Positions 1 to 12,899 of a DNA stretch of 64,000 bases are shown here, piece after piece. The notes beneath the pieces were generated by a model that saw only the letters and a list, made by a program, of their open reading frames with translations, had not been told where the DNA came from and ran no database searches. Positions within the stretch are counted from its first letter, which is position 1. Each line of letters starts with the position of its first letter. The translations under genes and the position numbers were made by a program. The DNA is taken from the NCBI GenBank assembly GCA_022036555.1, contig CM039129.1, positions 22,237,973 to 22,301,972 on the forward strand. The letters run 5' to 3'. This stretch comes from Microstegium vimineum (taxonomy: Eukaryota > Streptophyta > Magnoliopsida > Poales > Poaceae).

Positions 1-3000
1 AGTGCTTTCCGGCGGAGGAAGGCTTCAAATCATTCAGAAGTGCCCATTCAGCCCTTATGGGGGGAAATTCTGCCTTTTTCAATGAAAAAATTTTTGGCAA
101 AAGCAAATTTTTTTGGGCCCAAACCTTTTGTATGAAGACCCAAAAGATTTTACCGAAGAGGTGGTTCATGTAAAGGCGGGGAAAACATAAACTAAAGAGT
201 TGCCATTTCACTCACCAAAAACCCTTTCCAGGTAGAGGTCATCGAGGTTTTGGAATTGTTACTTGGGACCATTGTGAAGTCAAAAAACTGGGGTTTTCCA
301 TTTGGTGGCAGTGGAAATGTATCCAACGGGGTTAAAAGGGCCATGCCATGCAAGTCGCTGATTAAAGGGGACATTTTTTCAAAGATGTTTGAAGGATAAT
401 ATTTCCAAGATTTGGAACTCCAAGGATGGTGTTAAGTGTGGGGGAAAACACATTTGGGGGAAAGGAGGTTTCATTTAAAAACCTGCAAGTCAGGGAAAAT
501 CCATCACAATGTTGTACTCCATACAATCCTTGGGACAAGGGGGGCTGGGCCCAAAAAAACATCAAATAAGCAGATCAAGAATATTCCACATTATTGGTCG
601 GGGGTTTCCCCATCTTACCTCTCGGTTTAAATCCAAATCTTGGTGTTTTTCCTTTTCCTTTCTCTACCCAATCCGTTTGGGTTTTTAAAAGGAAATTCTC
701 CATTAGTTCGTCAATGCCTACCGAAATGGATCTTGAACCTTTTCCGCTGAACCCCACTATAAATATTTACCCCTATCTCCTTCATTCTCATTCATTTTTA
801 AACCTCCTCATCTTTAGTTAAAATCTATAGTCAATAGCTCCCATTTGGAGGGTTGGGGTTTACATTCGTTTAAATGCAAAAAAGAAAATGAAAGATTTCC
901 GCAAGCGCACAGAATATCATTGTAGCATTTTACCGGGGAGTATTCCAAAGGGTCCTTTATTTTTATTTTACCACAGGGAAACAATGGTTTTAAAAAATTG
1001 TTTAAAAAACCCAAACATGTATCTACTAACTTTATAAACCATGTAGACTAAAGTAGGGGTAAATGATATTTTAAAAGGAATCAAGGTTTTAAAAATCCAC
1101 CAAAAGGGAAATTTTTAAAATTAAAAGGGTAAATAGAAATTTGTGGGAGGGGGCAACGGGAGAAAATCAAAATTTTAAATACTTCTCTTTTACTTTGGTT
1201 CTATGTTTAAAAAGGGGATGGATAAATATAGCAATCATACAAAAGCACTTCAGGACACCAGAAACCCAGCCATGGGAAAAGGGGGGAGAAGGGGGTAGGA
1301 AGTTTTCCCACTTCCGGGAAACGAACAAATAATCCTTTTCGTGGTGGAATTTTTTAGGCCCCCAAAATTTGTTACAAACCCGGGGCTACCACAACTATCC
1401 GGGAGGGTCAGGCGTCACCTCAGGTAACCTTTTAATCTAGACCCATGTCTACACATTAATTTTTCTACTTAATTATCTTGGGTAACTAGAGGAATCGATG
1501 CGGCGGAGATCCTATGCTAAAGTATAAAAACTTTTATTGACCCAAAAATAATTTGCATAAGTAAATTTAGAAGATTTAAATTTTATTTTAAAAAATAAGT
1601 TCTACAAAAAATTTTAAAATACAAGATATAACCCGATCTCTGGAAGGGGTCCTCCAGAACCGGGCGCAGCTCCGCTTCCCTAACTCCCAACTTGAACTAA
1701 TTTTTACTAAATTGGAAAGTTTTGTCCTAATTTTTCCCGTTTGAGAGATCTTTCCCTTTTGGGGGAAGCCCCTACAACTCCGTATGTTTGGGTTTAATGA
1801 GATTGAATCCTCCAGGGGGTCTGACCTCCCATTTTTTTGCCCGGTGGGATGCCCTGACGGCCGTTGGTTAAAAAAGACTTGCGTAGGGCCGAGTTGACCC
1901 CTTAGAGGCGGTGGGGGAAACTTCCAGAAGGCCGGCAAGGGGGCCCTTTGGGGGGGGGGGGGCTGCCGGGCAGGGGCCCCAGCCCGGCCGGCCCTCTAGG
2001 TGGGCCTTTTGGGGGCCCCGCTTCCTTCAGGTGCCTTCGGGGCCCTTTCCCTCAGTTCGATGGAAATTTTTTCCCCCATGGATTTATTCTGATATTTCTC
2101 TGATTTGTTTTCCCTTTTTTATGCTTTTTGGAATAGTGTTGAAGGAAATTTTTCACCATGTTTTTATATCTTAAAAACCCTTTAAACAGAAGTGGTTTAG
2201 ATAATTTAACAAGAAGTTTTGATTTAATTTGGGGGGCAAATAACACGGGTTCCAATTTTCAGGGTCTTTATTTGTATGCGGAATTTTAAACCCCAGGCAA
2301 GGAGGGGGGGAGTGTTGGAGGCCTCATATGAGTTGGGCCCGCCCTGAATAGGCCCCCAAAACAAAGCCAAAAACCCCTTTACACCACTTTTATTAAAAAT
2401 TTTCAGGAGGTCCCACAAGAAAGGCGGGAAAAACCAATGGCCCCAAAAACGGCCCCCCCCCAAACCTAGGTTTGGAGGTTTCCCTTTGGCCTGCCACTTT
2501 TAAACCCAATTCAAGAGAGGTGGGCCCAAACCCAAAATTCCCAAACCTTTTTTTTGATCAAGTGCAGATCAAGATCAAGGCTCCAAAAACCTTAGCACAT
2601 GGATCCATTGACCCCACAAACGGGGTAAAACATTCCCCAAAAAGTGTCAAGCTCTTTTGACTTTTGGGGGCCCCCGCCTTTTAGAAAGTCGAGGTAGCTC
2701 GGGGGTTTATATGGGGGTCGGCCAAAAACCCCCCCTATGGGGGTATGAAACCCCCACTAGGTACCCGACCCGTTGGGGGACCCCTTCTAGAAAGACCCAA
2801 AACTGGGCCCAAAAGATCATTGGGAGGTCGGTGGGCCTCCCTAAGTACCATTCAGAGCTCCCCGAGGCTCCCACCACCTCTCTGGATGTCGCCATGCTTT
2901 AGAAATATCTTGTGTTGTTTTTTGGCGGTTACAATGACGGTTTGATCTTTGGTGGCTAATGGAGGTGGCGGGGTTTGTTTAAAGTTTTGGGGGTGGGTTT

Positions 3001-3300
3001 TCCCCTTTCTCCCCCTCCCACTATAAATAACCCCCCAGGCCTTCCCCTCTCAACTCTTGGGGTCATTGGGGGAAACTTTCTTAGCTTTGGGGTAGCTCTG
3101 TTGTTTGGGGCTATGCTAGTTGGAGGAGGTGGGGGAGCGGGCCTTTTCTCGCATCCCTTTTCCGAGTTGTAGTCGCGGATGGGAATTCTCTTGTAAATTC
3201 AACAAAAAGTGAGTGATAATTCCCAGTTTTTTTTTGCATTTTTAAAATTCTAATTCTGGGTGGCTGTTGTACTTCCCTTTTACTCTTGTTCATCGCTTTA
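1..3300. other. Low-quality sequence, no gene supported
   Basis: No coding region can be supported here. The sequence is full of homopolymer runs (for example a G run near 1,950-1,962) and every frame is short and broken. Two TATA-like stretches followed by pyrimidine-rich sequence, near 755-765 and 3,020-3,030, resemble the promoter part of plant LTRs, but no LTR boundary, PBS or polypurine tract could be located. GC-rich blocks at 1,900-2,050 and 2,660-2,900 could be LTR or GC-rich repeat DNA. Nothing is assigned. Confidence 0.5.
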
Positions 3301-6300
3301 CTTTAAAATTGGTTCTTTTAAACCCTTTAAACTTTGGGTTTTTAAAAAAAATAATAATAGTGTAGACGTGGGTTTTCTAGGCTAGATCTTGCCTTTGTAA
3401 ACCGCCCCTTTTGGCACGAAATTTTTTGTGGTAGCTAGTAGGTGGTGCGCCCTTTCTTTTTTTTTTGTATTCCACCTTTTGTGTAACTTTTTTTCTTAAA
3501 AGGTTTGGGCCCTCAATACCAAATGATGGCGTGGTTTTTCCCGGGGGGAGTTTGGGCCTTTCACTGGATCATTCATTTTCCTCCTGCAAGAGAAGGGATG
3601 ATTAAAACCAGTAAAACCGCTTTTCCCAGTTAGTTTTTTCGTTTAGTGAACCTCTCAACCCCAAAATCATAGTCTCCCTTTCTCATTCATAGGAAAAAAA
3701 CCTTGATCCTGTTTTAAAACATTTCCGTTCCCCCGAGGAAAATAAGATAAACCCGGAAAAATCCCGGTGAAGTCTACATTTGAAAACCGTTCGCTTGCGG
3801 TCCCTTTTTCCCGTTTGCCCTTCTGGTGTTTTAAAAAGCTTTCTGGGCGGCCAAGGGTTTCCGGGAAAAAGGTTTTGCTTATTAACTAGAATAGTTTGGG
3901 CCTTTTAATCTTTGTTTTTTTTTATTTTCATTTTTTTCCCTTTTTACACCCTTTTTAACCCAAACATTTATCTCTTTTCTTGTGTCTCCGGGCCAAAAGT
4001 TTGGAGCCACCAAAAATAAACACAACCCGCCCCTTTTTCCTAGCTAAGGCTTGCCCCAGCTTCACAGCCAAGGTTTGGGAATAATCTTTTTCTAGGGATA
4101 AAAATGAAAAAACCCTTTGACCCCCCCACCTAAAATGACTTTGAACAATTTTTGTTAAAGTTTTCCCCATTTTAAAGGGGTGAGGGGGAAAAGTTCCCTT
4201 AAATGGAAGCTATTTTCCCTTTTTTTTTTTGACGGGGGGTATCCAAAAGGTGGGAAATTTCCCCAACGTAGATAGTGTAAATGGAGAATGGGAAAAATTT
4301 TTTTTTCCAAAATTTTTTCTAACTTTTTTCCTTTTTCTCGCGTAAATTTATCTTCGAATAGAGGTGCTAACCTTTAAACAATGGGGGAAAAAAGCCTCTA
4401 AGGGGCAACATGGGCCCCCTTTTTTTTTTTAAAAACTATCATCATCTTTGGGCCCCGTTTTGGCTTTTAACGGGCCCAAAAATTGGGTTTCAAAACTTTT
4501 ATGGCGGTCTTAGCAAAGATTCCGCAAAAAACTTCTTGATTTTGCTTCTAGGGAGCCTTCCGGGTTTTTTTAAACCGTTAGTAAAGGGGAAGAGTATTCT
4601 AATAAAGATTCTTAAAAAACACTCCCTCCCAAAACGTTTATGATGAAGCCCCCCCAAAGAAAAAGTTAAACTACCCCCTAAAAAAGGGAAACCTGACAGT
4701 TTGAATCCCCAAACCACTCCCATCCAAAGATTCTGCCACGATCCTGCCCAACTTTTTACCAAAAAAATATCAAAGGAAGAAGAAACTAGACATTTTAAAA
4801 CCTTTCCCTTTTTTTGGGGTTCGGGGCCCAAAAACCTTTCATATGATTTTGGGTAGTTGTGGGAATGCCCAAAATTTTCCTTTTAAAAAGAGACCTTCAA
4901 AGAAACATTTTTTGTAGACCTCTCATGAAGGGATTCTTCAAAAAAACCTCCCAAAAAAACATCATCTTGCTCCTCGACTTCCCACATGGCAATCAGGAAA
5001 AGCTTTGGATTCCTGATAAAGAAACGTTGAGTGAGCTTATAGAAGGAAAACCAAGATGCTTAGAACCCAAAATCTATTTTTCCCCGCTCTATGCCCACAT
5101 CTAAATTATCCTATAAATTTTCCCTTTCAAAACCCTTTTTCCTTTGACCCTGTGATCCCCCTTTTGGGGCCTTCATTCAAGTTTAAATGATGACCCATTT
5201 TAAGGGGCTTTGGGTTTTCATTAAACACCCGAGGCATGGAAGAAAATGAGGGAAATAAATTTAAACCAAGAGGGAAAATCAATGTTTTGAGCCTTTGTCT
5301 ACCTTTTTTTAACCCAAGAAGGGGTTGGAGGGGCCCAAAGTCTTCAAAAAAAAATTTTAAAAAATTACCCACACAGGAAAGGAGTTATCCTATCAAGTGT
5401 TGGGAATTTTGGAGAAAATTTGCTTTTTGTTCCTAGCCCGGGGGGATCAACATCATTCCTATTTCCTTGTTCCAACATCATAAAAAAAGATCTTCTATCC
5501 CAATCAAAAAAAAACCCCCCTTTAAAATCCCCAATGGTCAATCCTTGATTGTTTAGGGCCTTTCCTTGATGTTCTTGTGGTCGTTGGGGTCTCAAGATCT
5601 TCCTAGTATCCTTATTTTTGACCTTCCTGGCTTTCCTTTCTTATCACTTTTATGGAAAGGCCCAAATCATGAGAATTTTTGGAGAACACTTTAGGAAATT
5701 GAGAGGTTTGGTTTTTTGAAAAATTAAAGTTTAAATCTACCCTTTTGGGTTTTCCCCAAACCCTTCATCAAAGGGATAGAATCAAAACTTGTTTTTGTTC
5801 CAAGGGGTTTGAGTTTTTGGTTTCCATCTGGCTAAAAAACCAAACCCATTAAAGCCATGATGATGACTTGAAATGTCATGGGGAAAGAAAGTGATCGCCC
5901 AACCCCTTAAAAGGGAAAACGAATCTTTGAGCATGGAAGTATTCCCCAAATTCCTTCCCAAATCCTTCTCAAGTGGGAAATTCCCAAATAAATTCCTTCC
6001 CCCCAAACCATCATTTCCCTTTGTTTTTCAACCCCTTCATTCTTTTTTTTTTGTTTTTAAAATCTTTGCAAGGTTGGTTGTAGATGTGTTTGTCCCCCCT
6101 TTAAATTTTGAAAACCCTCATAGTGGTTTTTTGGGTTTTAGGGGTAGGTTCGCCCAAAGTTGGGTTGAAGGGGAAAACCCCTTCACCCAAAATGAGGTGC
6201 AAATTGAAGGTTTCCCAAAGACAAGCTTTTTGTCTTAAAAATAAGCACTTTTTTTTTGGGGGTTTAAACCCCAGCCTTTTTTATTTTCTATTAAAATTTG

Positions 6301-8769
6301 CTTTTTTATATTTTAAAGGGAAAAAAAAAATATGTTTTGTTTCCCAAAATTATGAAATTTAAAAAAATTTTTCCCTTTTTTAAAATGAGATTAAGGGAAT
6401 ATTTTTGAAAGTGGTTTCCCTTTGAGTTTTTTTTTAAAAAACCTTTCAGGTTTGAACAAAAAGAATTTATGGAAAAAAAACAAGGGAGGGCCAACCAAAA
6501 TACTTTAATTAAAGGTTTTTCCCCTTTTAAAAGGAAATTCCACATCCCAGAAATTGAATTTGTCTTTCCCAAAGTTGCAAAATCCAAGTGGGGGGGGGGA
6601 GTGGATTTCTCCCAAAAAATTTTATTTCATGCTTAAATTTTTAATTTTGTTTGGTTGTCTCCCACTTTTATTTTCCTTTTTAAAAATTTTCATCTTGCTT
6701 GTCATATAAATAATTTTAATTTTAAAAAAATGTTATCTGGTTCCCCTTTCCCCGCTCCTATCTCCTTTTTAATTTTCTTTTTTCCTTCATGTTCCTAGTT
6801 TGGGTTTTTGAGTATTTTTTTGGTTTGGGAGGGTTGGGGTAATTTTCTCCTTTTAAGATCTTTAAATTAAGCTTTGGGGCTTAGGTTTAAAAAGCCCCCC
6901 CTTTAAACAAAATTTTAAAAATTGGTTTTCGTTTTTATTAAGGGAAATAAAAGTTTTCTTGTATGGAATTTGGTTTGTACTTTTGGGGTAACCCCATGTT
7001 TTAAAATTTAAATTCCAAAAATTTTTGGGGGGTAAGTCTTTTTGGGTCATTCATTAGGGACAAATAAAGGGGTTTAGGTGTAATTTAAATAATTTTTTGT
7101 CTTTTTCCTCAACCTTGCTTAACTTTTAAAGAATTGGTGAAAAATGGGGAAAAATTTTCTTTCTATGCTAAAAAAGCTGAAGTCAACCTTTAATAGCATA
7201 GAAAGATGTCCTCTATTTCTATAAAAAATAATTTTCCCCCCTTTCTTCAAAATTATTTAAAGAATTCCTTGGGTATGTGTTGTCCCCTAATTTCCCTTTG
7301 AAAGGGAGAAGCAATGAATGGAGGAAAAGGGTTTTTTTGGTACAAAGGATGATTCACGGAGAAAAAACCCTTCTTCTTTATCAAAGTTGTGACACATGGA
7401 AACGTCAAAGCTTCAAGATTACGGCTGCAAAACCCCTTTTAAAGGTTAAAAAGGGCAATGGTTTTAAAGTTTTCCTTTAACCTTTAATCAATTTTAACCA
7501 AAAAATTGAAAATGGGGGATTTTGTTTTTTAATTTCCCAAATTAGAAACCCAAAAACTACTTTTTTTAACTTTTTTGTTCATTTTTTGTTTCCCCCTTGA
7601 TTTTTCCCAAAATTAGCCGTACTCCCCGAAAAATTGGGCCCCCTTTCCCCCAAAAATAGGTCGGCGGACGTTTTAAAAAAGCTTCAGGGCCCGCCGTTGT
7701 TTTCCTGTGGGACCTTAATCCTCTTTCGACCAAAACCACCCAAAATCGGTCGGCCGGGGTTTTGGCCCTTAAAACCTGCCGTTGCCCCGGGGTTTGGGCC
7801 CAACTTTCCTATCCTGTTTCGGCCGACCCAAGAAAAAAACAGAGGAAGGATTTTGGATTTTTCTTTCCCTTTTCTTACCCCCTCTAGACCCATAAACACA
7901 AACCCTTCATGGTTTAAAAGAAGAGGCAGGGAGAGTTGTCTCCCTTTGCTAAGCCATAAAAATTTGTCTCTCCACCTTTCCCTTGCAAATTACCCCTTCT
8001 CAAAAAGAATTTTGTTGTTGTCATAACCCTGAATCAATGAAATTTACCTAATATCAATGAAAAATGAAACTTTTGGTTTCCGCTGTTTTTCCCCCACCAG
8101 CCCCCTGTTTGTCTTTCTTTTTGTGTTTGTTGCATAAAACAATTTTTGGGGGTACGGTAACCTCAAAAAACCATTTGCCCAGATGACCTAATCTGTGTAA
8201 CGGCATGAAACCACGAAAATTTGGCCCAACGCCACTTTGACGGGATCATTGGGGCATTTTAAAATGCGGGCAAAAGAAATTCAGAGGTAAGGATCTTTTT
8301 CAGGGCGAGTCCCCCAAAGGGCTAAAAGGGGGTCGGCCAACCCCACAAGCCCTTGGGTCCCCAGCGCATTATCAACCTCAACATCTTCCCCTATCTGGTT
8401 GCCACTTTTTCCCTTTTTTTTTTTTTTTTTATTTCTTATTATTTCCCTTTAAAAAAAAAAAAAATAAAATTTTTTTCTTTTATGAAATTAATTCTTATTT
8501 TTTCCTTTTAATATTTAATTAAAAAAAGAAGTGCATTTGAATTAAAAAATTTAAAAGTGAAAAATCTATGATTTAAGGGTAAAAGCTCATAAAGTTTATT
8601 CTTTTCTTTTGTTTTACTGGGGGGAAAATATTTTGATAGGAAAACATATTGCTAAGTTGGAAACAATGTGATTAAATTTTTCCGGCTCAGTTCATTCCCC
8701 TTCTATTTAAAGTACTTGGGTTAATTTTTGAAAAGTCTAAAACCATAATTTTCACTTCTTTAGTGAGAA
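3301..8769. other. Low-quality AT-rich sequence, nothing recognised
   Basis: The same base-smeared character continues. Short frames near 4,859-5,104 and 5,873-6,238 show no motif I recognise. There is a GC-rich patch at 7,620-7,900 and an A/T homopolymer-rich patch at 8,405-8,530. If the family-B LTR ending at 9,355 were full length (about 2.07 kb) it would begin near 7,290, but its terminal sequence is not recognisable there. Confidence 0.5.
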
Positions 8770-9355
8770 AAATTTAGCCTAAGCTTGAGCCCAAAGCTCC
8801 GGAAAATATTTCCTCATTTGAATGGGGGGTTTGAGGATTTCCCGTGCTCGACGCAATTTCCAGGTTCCCCCTTGCCTCCCTTCCCCCCGGAAGTCCCCCG
8901 GGTTTGGACCAAACCAGGAAACCCCCCAGGGTAGTTTGGGCTCAATAAAAACCCCGATTTTTGGGGCCCCAAACTCGGAAACCCTTGGATGGTTTTGGGC
9001 CCCAAACAAAAACCTCAAATTGAGCCCCCTTGTTCCCGGTGGGATTGAGCCCCCTGGCCTCGGACTGCGCCCCCCCTCTTGTTGGTGACCGGTTCCCTCC
9101 TGTCTTTGATCGCTGCAAGTATGCCACAAGTGTCCTGGCCCCATGTTATTTCGACCCGTTCCCCCCTTCCCCCTCCAGCCCATGGCAGAAAACCCTCTAT
9201 TGATTTTTCCACGATTGCCAGTCTTGGGCTAGCCCCTAAAACCCACAAGGTGGAATGAAAGTTGCTTTCGCAAGGGGTTAGGTAAGCCCCCAAAGAAACA
9301 TCATGTTGGCTCACTATATAAATTAAATATACAGGGTATTATCCCCTGTTTTGCA
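8770..9355 (-). repeat. Partial 3' LTR of family B copy 1
   Basis: This stretch is a base-smeared version of the second half of the family-B LTR. Phrases around 'ggtttgaggcccaaac', 'ttgggctcaa' and 'ggatggttttgaggccc' occur in the same order at 18,480-18,720 and 36,590-36,800. The tail before 9,355 aligns with the LTR ends at 19,132 and 33,041. The first part of the LTR is absent or unreadable. Confidence 0.65.
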
Positions 9356-9372
9356 ACCCCCCCTTTTATGAG
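9356..9372 (-). other. Polypurine tract of family B copy 1
   Basis: A C-rich run directly follows the LTR end. Read on the minus strand it is a purine run next to the 3' LTR, in the same position as the clean tract at 33,042-33,056. The bases are noisy. Confidence 0.5.
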
Positions 9373-10829
9373 TGCTTTGCAAACAAGTGCATTTAAATTT
9401 TGAGAAAGGGTTTTAAACCCCCAAATGCAAAAAGTAAAACCAAAAGGTATTGAGAGAAGCAAGGCAATCCAAAATTTGGTTTCCAAAGACATGGGAACGG
9501 CTCGAGCAACCAAAAAAAAAAAGCTCCCCCAAGAGGGAAAAAACGGCTAAACACCTTTTGCAAGTTAAGATCCAACAAAATTCAAAGCTCAGAAAACCAA
9601 AAAATTTAACATAAGGGAGTAAAAAATCCAATTGAAACCACTTAGTTTAATGTAGAAAAAAATAAAAAATGTGGAGCCCAAAAAAAGTAGCCTAGAAAGG
9701 CAAAGGTAACAATCTAAAAACCCCCCTGGGAAAAAAGAAACCCAAGATCCCAAATGAGTTTAAAACCCAATGAGACCCTCTTTCCCCCCTTGAAGAGAGG
9801 GCTAAAAATGGAATGAAATGCAACCCCCCCCCTTGTTGACCTGTAGCCATCCTAAATAAGAAGCTAAAATGCAGAATGCAAATGAGTGCAAAGCTTCTAA
9901 GAGAAGAAATAAATAAGCTTAAGTATGTGTTTGTGAGAATGGAAAAGTTAGGCCCCAAAAACCCAAGTTGAGTTAAAGACCCTTTAAAAAGTATTTTGAG
10001 AGTTATATGTGGAGCAAAAAAAGGGGAAACCCCCCTCTGAGACAATTGACTGGAAAACAAGATAGGATCTATTCAACCCCTTCTGTTGCAAGTAAAAAAT
10101 CTAGCAAAGTTATAAACAAGCCAAGCCAACTGAATGTTTTTTTTTAAAATTCCCGAGTTTTGCAGCCCAAATTTTTTTTTTAGGAATTTAAGTTTTTTGA
10201 GTGGTTGTGCGTGATGCATTTTCCACGGGAAAAAATCAAAAGGGTTGCATGGGTTTTGGTATAACGACACCCTAAAGTTCGCCCCTAGGGAAGCGGGGAA
10301 AAACCCCGGGGAAATGCTAAATGCAGCCCAACTGTCTTTTAATTCACAAAAAAGAGGAGAATTTCATTTTGATATTAATCTGGTGTCAAGGTAGTGAATG
10401 AAAAATGAAAAGCATGATAAGTATTACAAGGACCAAAAGGTCTTCAAAAGTCCATGTGTGCCCTTTAGAGGTGGGGGAAATTTTTAATTTGTTTTAAAGC
10501 TTTTTAATTGTTTTTGATATATATGTCAAAAAGAGTCTAAGTTAGGCAAACCCTTAACAAAAAAAAAAAAACACTCAAACAAAAAAACCTTTATATTTGG
10601 CTAAAAGTATAAGTTAAAATAAACTTCACAAAAGCAAATGAGGTGCAAAATGCTTGAACCAATAAAACTAACAAGACAATTAGAAGAAAAAAAAAGAAAG
10701 CAAAAAAAACCCAAAAAAATTTACAAAAACTTTTTTCCCTTTTAAAAGGGCAAAACCCCAAATCCCCCGAAGGCGAGAAAAGAGTTTATAAAGGTTAGTG
10801 AGAATTGCAGTGGGTTTTGGGGTCTGACC
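9373..10829 (-). other. Post-pol non-coding region of family B copy 1
   Basis: There is no coding sequence here. Parts align with the clean stretch 33,057-33,760 of the other family-B element, for example near 9,440-9,470 ('gagagaagcaa') and 9,775-9,850 ('aaaggaatgaaatgca'-like). The rest, including A-rich sequence at 10,555-10,740, shows nothing further. Confidence 0.5.
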
Positions 10830-11140
10830 CCGGGGTCAATGTCCTTCTGTAGTGATCAGAAAAAAATGAAAGGGACCCAATGTGTTGGTCTTGAATGAAG
10901 CATGGTTTTTAGCACATAATTGCCTGTGTTTCAAAGAAGGCAATTAGTAAACTAAGACCAAATTTAAAAATGGCAAAATAAATAATTGGAGCAACAATAG
11001 GCCGGGGAATATCGTTGCGTCGATGTGAGCTGATTTTTTGAAAGAAACCCAAAAAACAAGAAAAAGGAAATGCAAGTCCAGAAGTGGATTCCCCAAGACG
11101 ATTCGGCAAAGTAGGTCGATAACCGAAAAAACCCAAGAAG
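10830..11140 (-). pseudogene. Copia RNase H remnant
   Basis: Minus-strand frames keep fragments typical of the copia RNase H end of pol. A 'STSG' block lies near 11,080-11,100, and a block reading approximately 'AKNPMLHSR' with a following 'DHYRR' lies near 10,835-10,920. RNase H degrades the RNA strand of the RNA-DNA hybrid. The frames are broken many times, at least partly by poor sequence quality. The integrase-RT linker begins within about 50 bp upstream, so there is no room for the RT domain. Confidence 0.55.
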
Positions 11141-11175
11141 GAAGAGGGGGAAAACCCAAAACCCAAATGGGGGTT

Positions 11176-11600
11176 TTAATCCGGTACCCCTTGGGGTTTC
11201 ACCGCTTTTCGTGGAATCGTGGGACGCTGAAAAGTGAAAGGCAAACGGGGGAAATGACCGCTTACTGGGAAAGGTCGGTCACGATGAGTTCCCCGGGGGT
11301 GCTCCCCGGGATGGGGGGGGAGCTTGCTGGACGAAGTGGCCTTCCCCTCGCAGCACCTGGGTCCCTCAGGTGAAGGGCACCGACTGGGGAAGCTGCCAAC
11401 GGCCCCCATGTAGAGGAAGTAGTTGGATCAGGACCGTGAGCTGAAGTGGAGTCGCGGGCGACGGGGGCAGCCTGGAGTTTGGTCGGGATCACCCCAATCG
11501 GCATACCTGCTCCCCTCCCCAAAAAAAAGCTAGGGGAACCCCTTAACACCCCAAAATCAAAAACATGAAAACCCCGGGAAAGTCTCTGAAGGGAATTCAC
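11176..11600 (-). pseudogene. Copia integrase-RT linker remnant
   Basis: This is a Pro-, Ser- and Thr-rich segment in broken minus-strand frames, containing 'STSAHGPDPT' and 'EGKATSSS'-like stretches. Such low-complexity linkers lie between integrase and RT in grass copia polyproteins. It follows the integrase remnant in the correct order. No catalytic residue is expected. The assignment depends on position and composition. Confidence 0.5.
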
Positions 11601-11631
11601 AAGTCTCCCTCACTCTTATCTCAAGGGGAAG

Positions 11632-12298
11632 TCAGTAACACGGGTGAGGGGAATAACCAAAAAGATACCGCAGAAGACTGTGATTCAAATTTATCCACTT
11701 TCCCCCCTTTTTGGGATGAAGCACCTGCACCCAAACCCCTAGGGGACTTACCTTGGGTTTTCTCCCAAAACGAACTCTAAGAAGTCTTCTTTTTGAAAGC
11801 TCGGGGAAAATGCGATGGGGAAAAATAGCAAGTGAACTATGCTTTGGCCCAATACCCTCTAGGAGTCCTATCTCATTGACATCGCCTGCCCCTTCAACAA
11901 GGGTCTGATTCTTGCGCTCACCCAAACCGCCCTTTTGGGGAGTGGGGTACGAAAAATATGATCGAACTCAAAAGAAGACAAAATAGCAAATTGAGCATTC
12001 TTGAATTTTTTGCCATTTTCATATGGGTAGCTCTTGGATTCTTGGTAACTCATTTTGCAATCACAAAAACAAATCTCGAACAAGTGAAAAACCTCATCCT
12101 TCTCTCCCCAAAAAGAAAAAACCCAAGAGTTTCTCGTAGTCTCAACACTACAACCCTATACCCTTCCCTAAATTCCGACCTGACCCAGCTGGGCCAAACC
12201 TTCCATGTGTAAAAGTACCGGGGTCGAGTGTATGACCCCGTACAGGAATGGGGAAACGACAACCATCTTGAGCCCCGCAAAGGATGGCAAAAACCCAA
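11632..12298 (-). pseudogene. Copia integrase remnant
   Basis: A minus-strand frame at 11,632-11,925 contains 'GERKNQTLVE', matching the conserved copia integrase stretch around the catalytic Glu, and then a 'FGRKPKVS' and 'GYSP' pattern typical of the region after the core. The frame at 12,050-12,120 has 'FFLFGE' followed by 'DEVFHLFE'-like sequence from the middle of the core. Integrase inserts the cDNA into the genome. Frames are broken by indels and the zinc-binding N-terminus cannot be placed. Confidence 0.6.
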
Positions 12299-12899
12299 AA
12301 CCTTCTCAAATTTTTCTTTGGCAAACCTTTGGGAAAGGGCCTTGAGCTAAGCCTTTCAAGCAAGTCAAAACCAAAGTCCCTCTCCCTGCCATTCCAAGCT
12401 CGGAAAAAAGAACCGGCAAAAAACAATGAAAAGGGCCGGGAAAAGATAGAAAAATCCACACGAAAAACCTTCTGAAGGGTAAAATCCCGGGAAAAAAGCT
12501 CACCAGAGATCCAAAATCCAAGAGAGATTAGGCTTAAACTACTTCAAAACCGACATCAAGGGGTTGCGAAACCGAAAAAAGGTTAAAATGCAAATTTCCA
12601 ACCAAAGCAAATCCTTTAGGGCAAAAAAAGGGTTCACTCGAATCGACCCCCGGGAACAACCTTTTTTTTACCCTTTTCCCCGAATGTGATATACTCGGGT
12701 GGGCCGGGGTTGGGTGGAGAAACCCCTTGGCACTTCCGGTATAGGCGTGAGCATCTGGAATCCCAAAACCAAGTCCCCCCCTTCCCCTTTCCCTACCATA
12801 AAATAAAAAAAAATAAGGTGAGAAAAGGGCCAACATTGGGGGTTTTGTAAACTGTAAGGATCCGTTTTGTCCCACTTGTCCAAAGAATAGGTTAGGAGA
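12299..12899 (-). other. Gag-pol junction of family B copy 1, unreadable
   Basis: Protease and the start of integrase are expected here by gene order. The frames are short and I could not see a protease D-S/T-G motif. The sequence is low quality. Confidence 0.35.

Noticed and set aside
1900..2050. GC-rich block as a CpG-type promoter
   Set aside because: It consists mostly of G and C homopolymers of the low-quality zone.
755..3030. TATA-like sites near 755 and 3,020 as gene promoters
   Set aside because: The sequence is unreliable and no gene or LTR boundary follows, so they are mentioned but not annotated.
1..8769. Several open frames of 60-130 codons on both strands
   Set aside because: They are short, overlap one another and sit in base-smeared sequence. 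None shows a recognisable motif.
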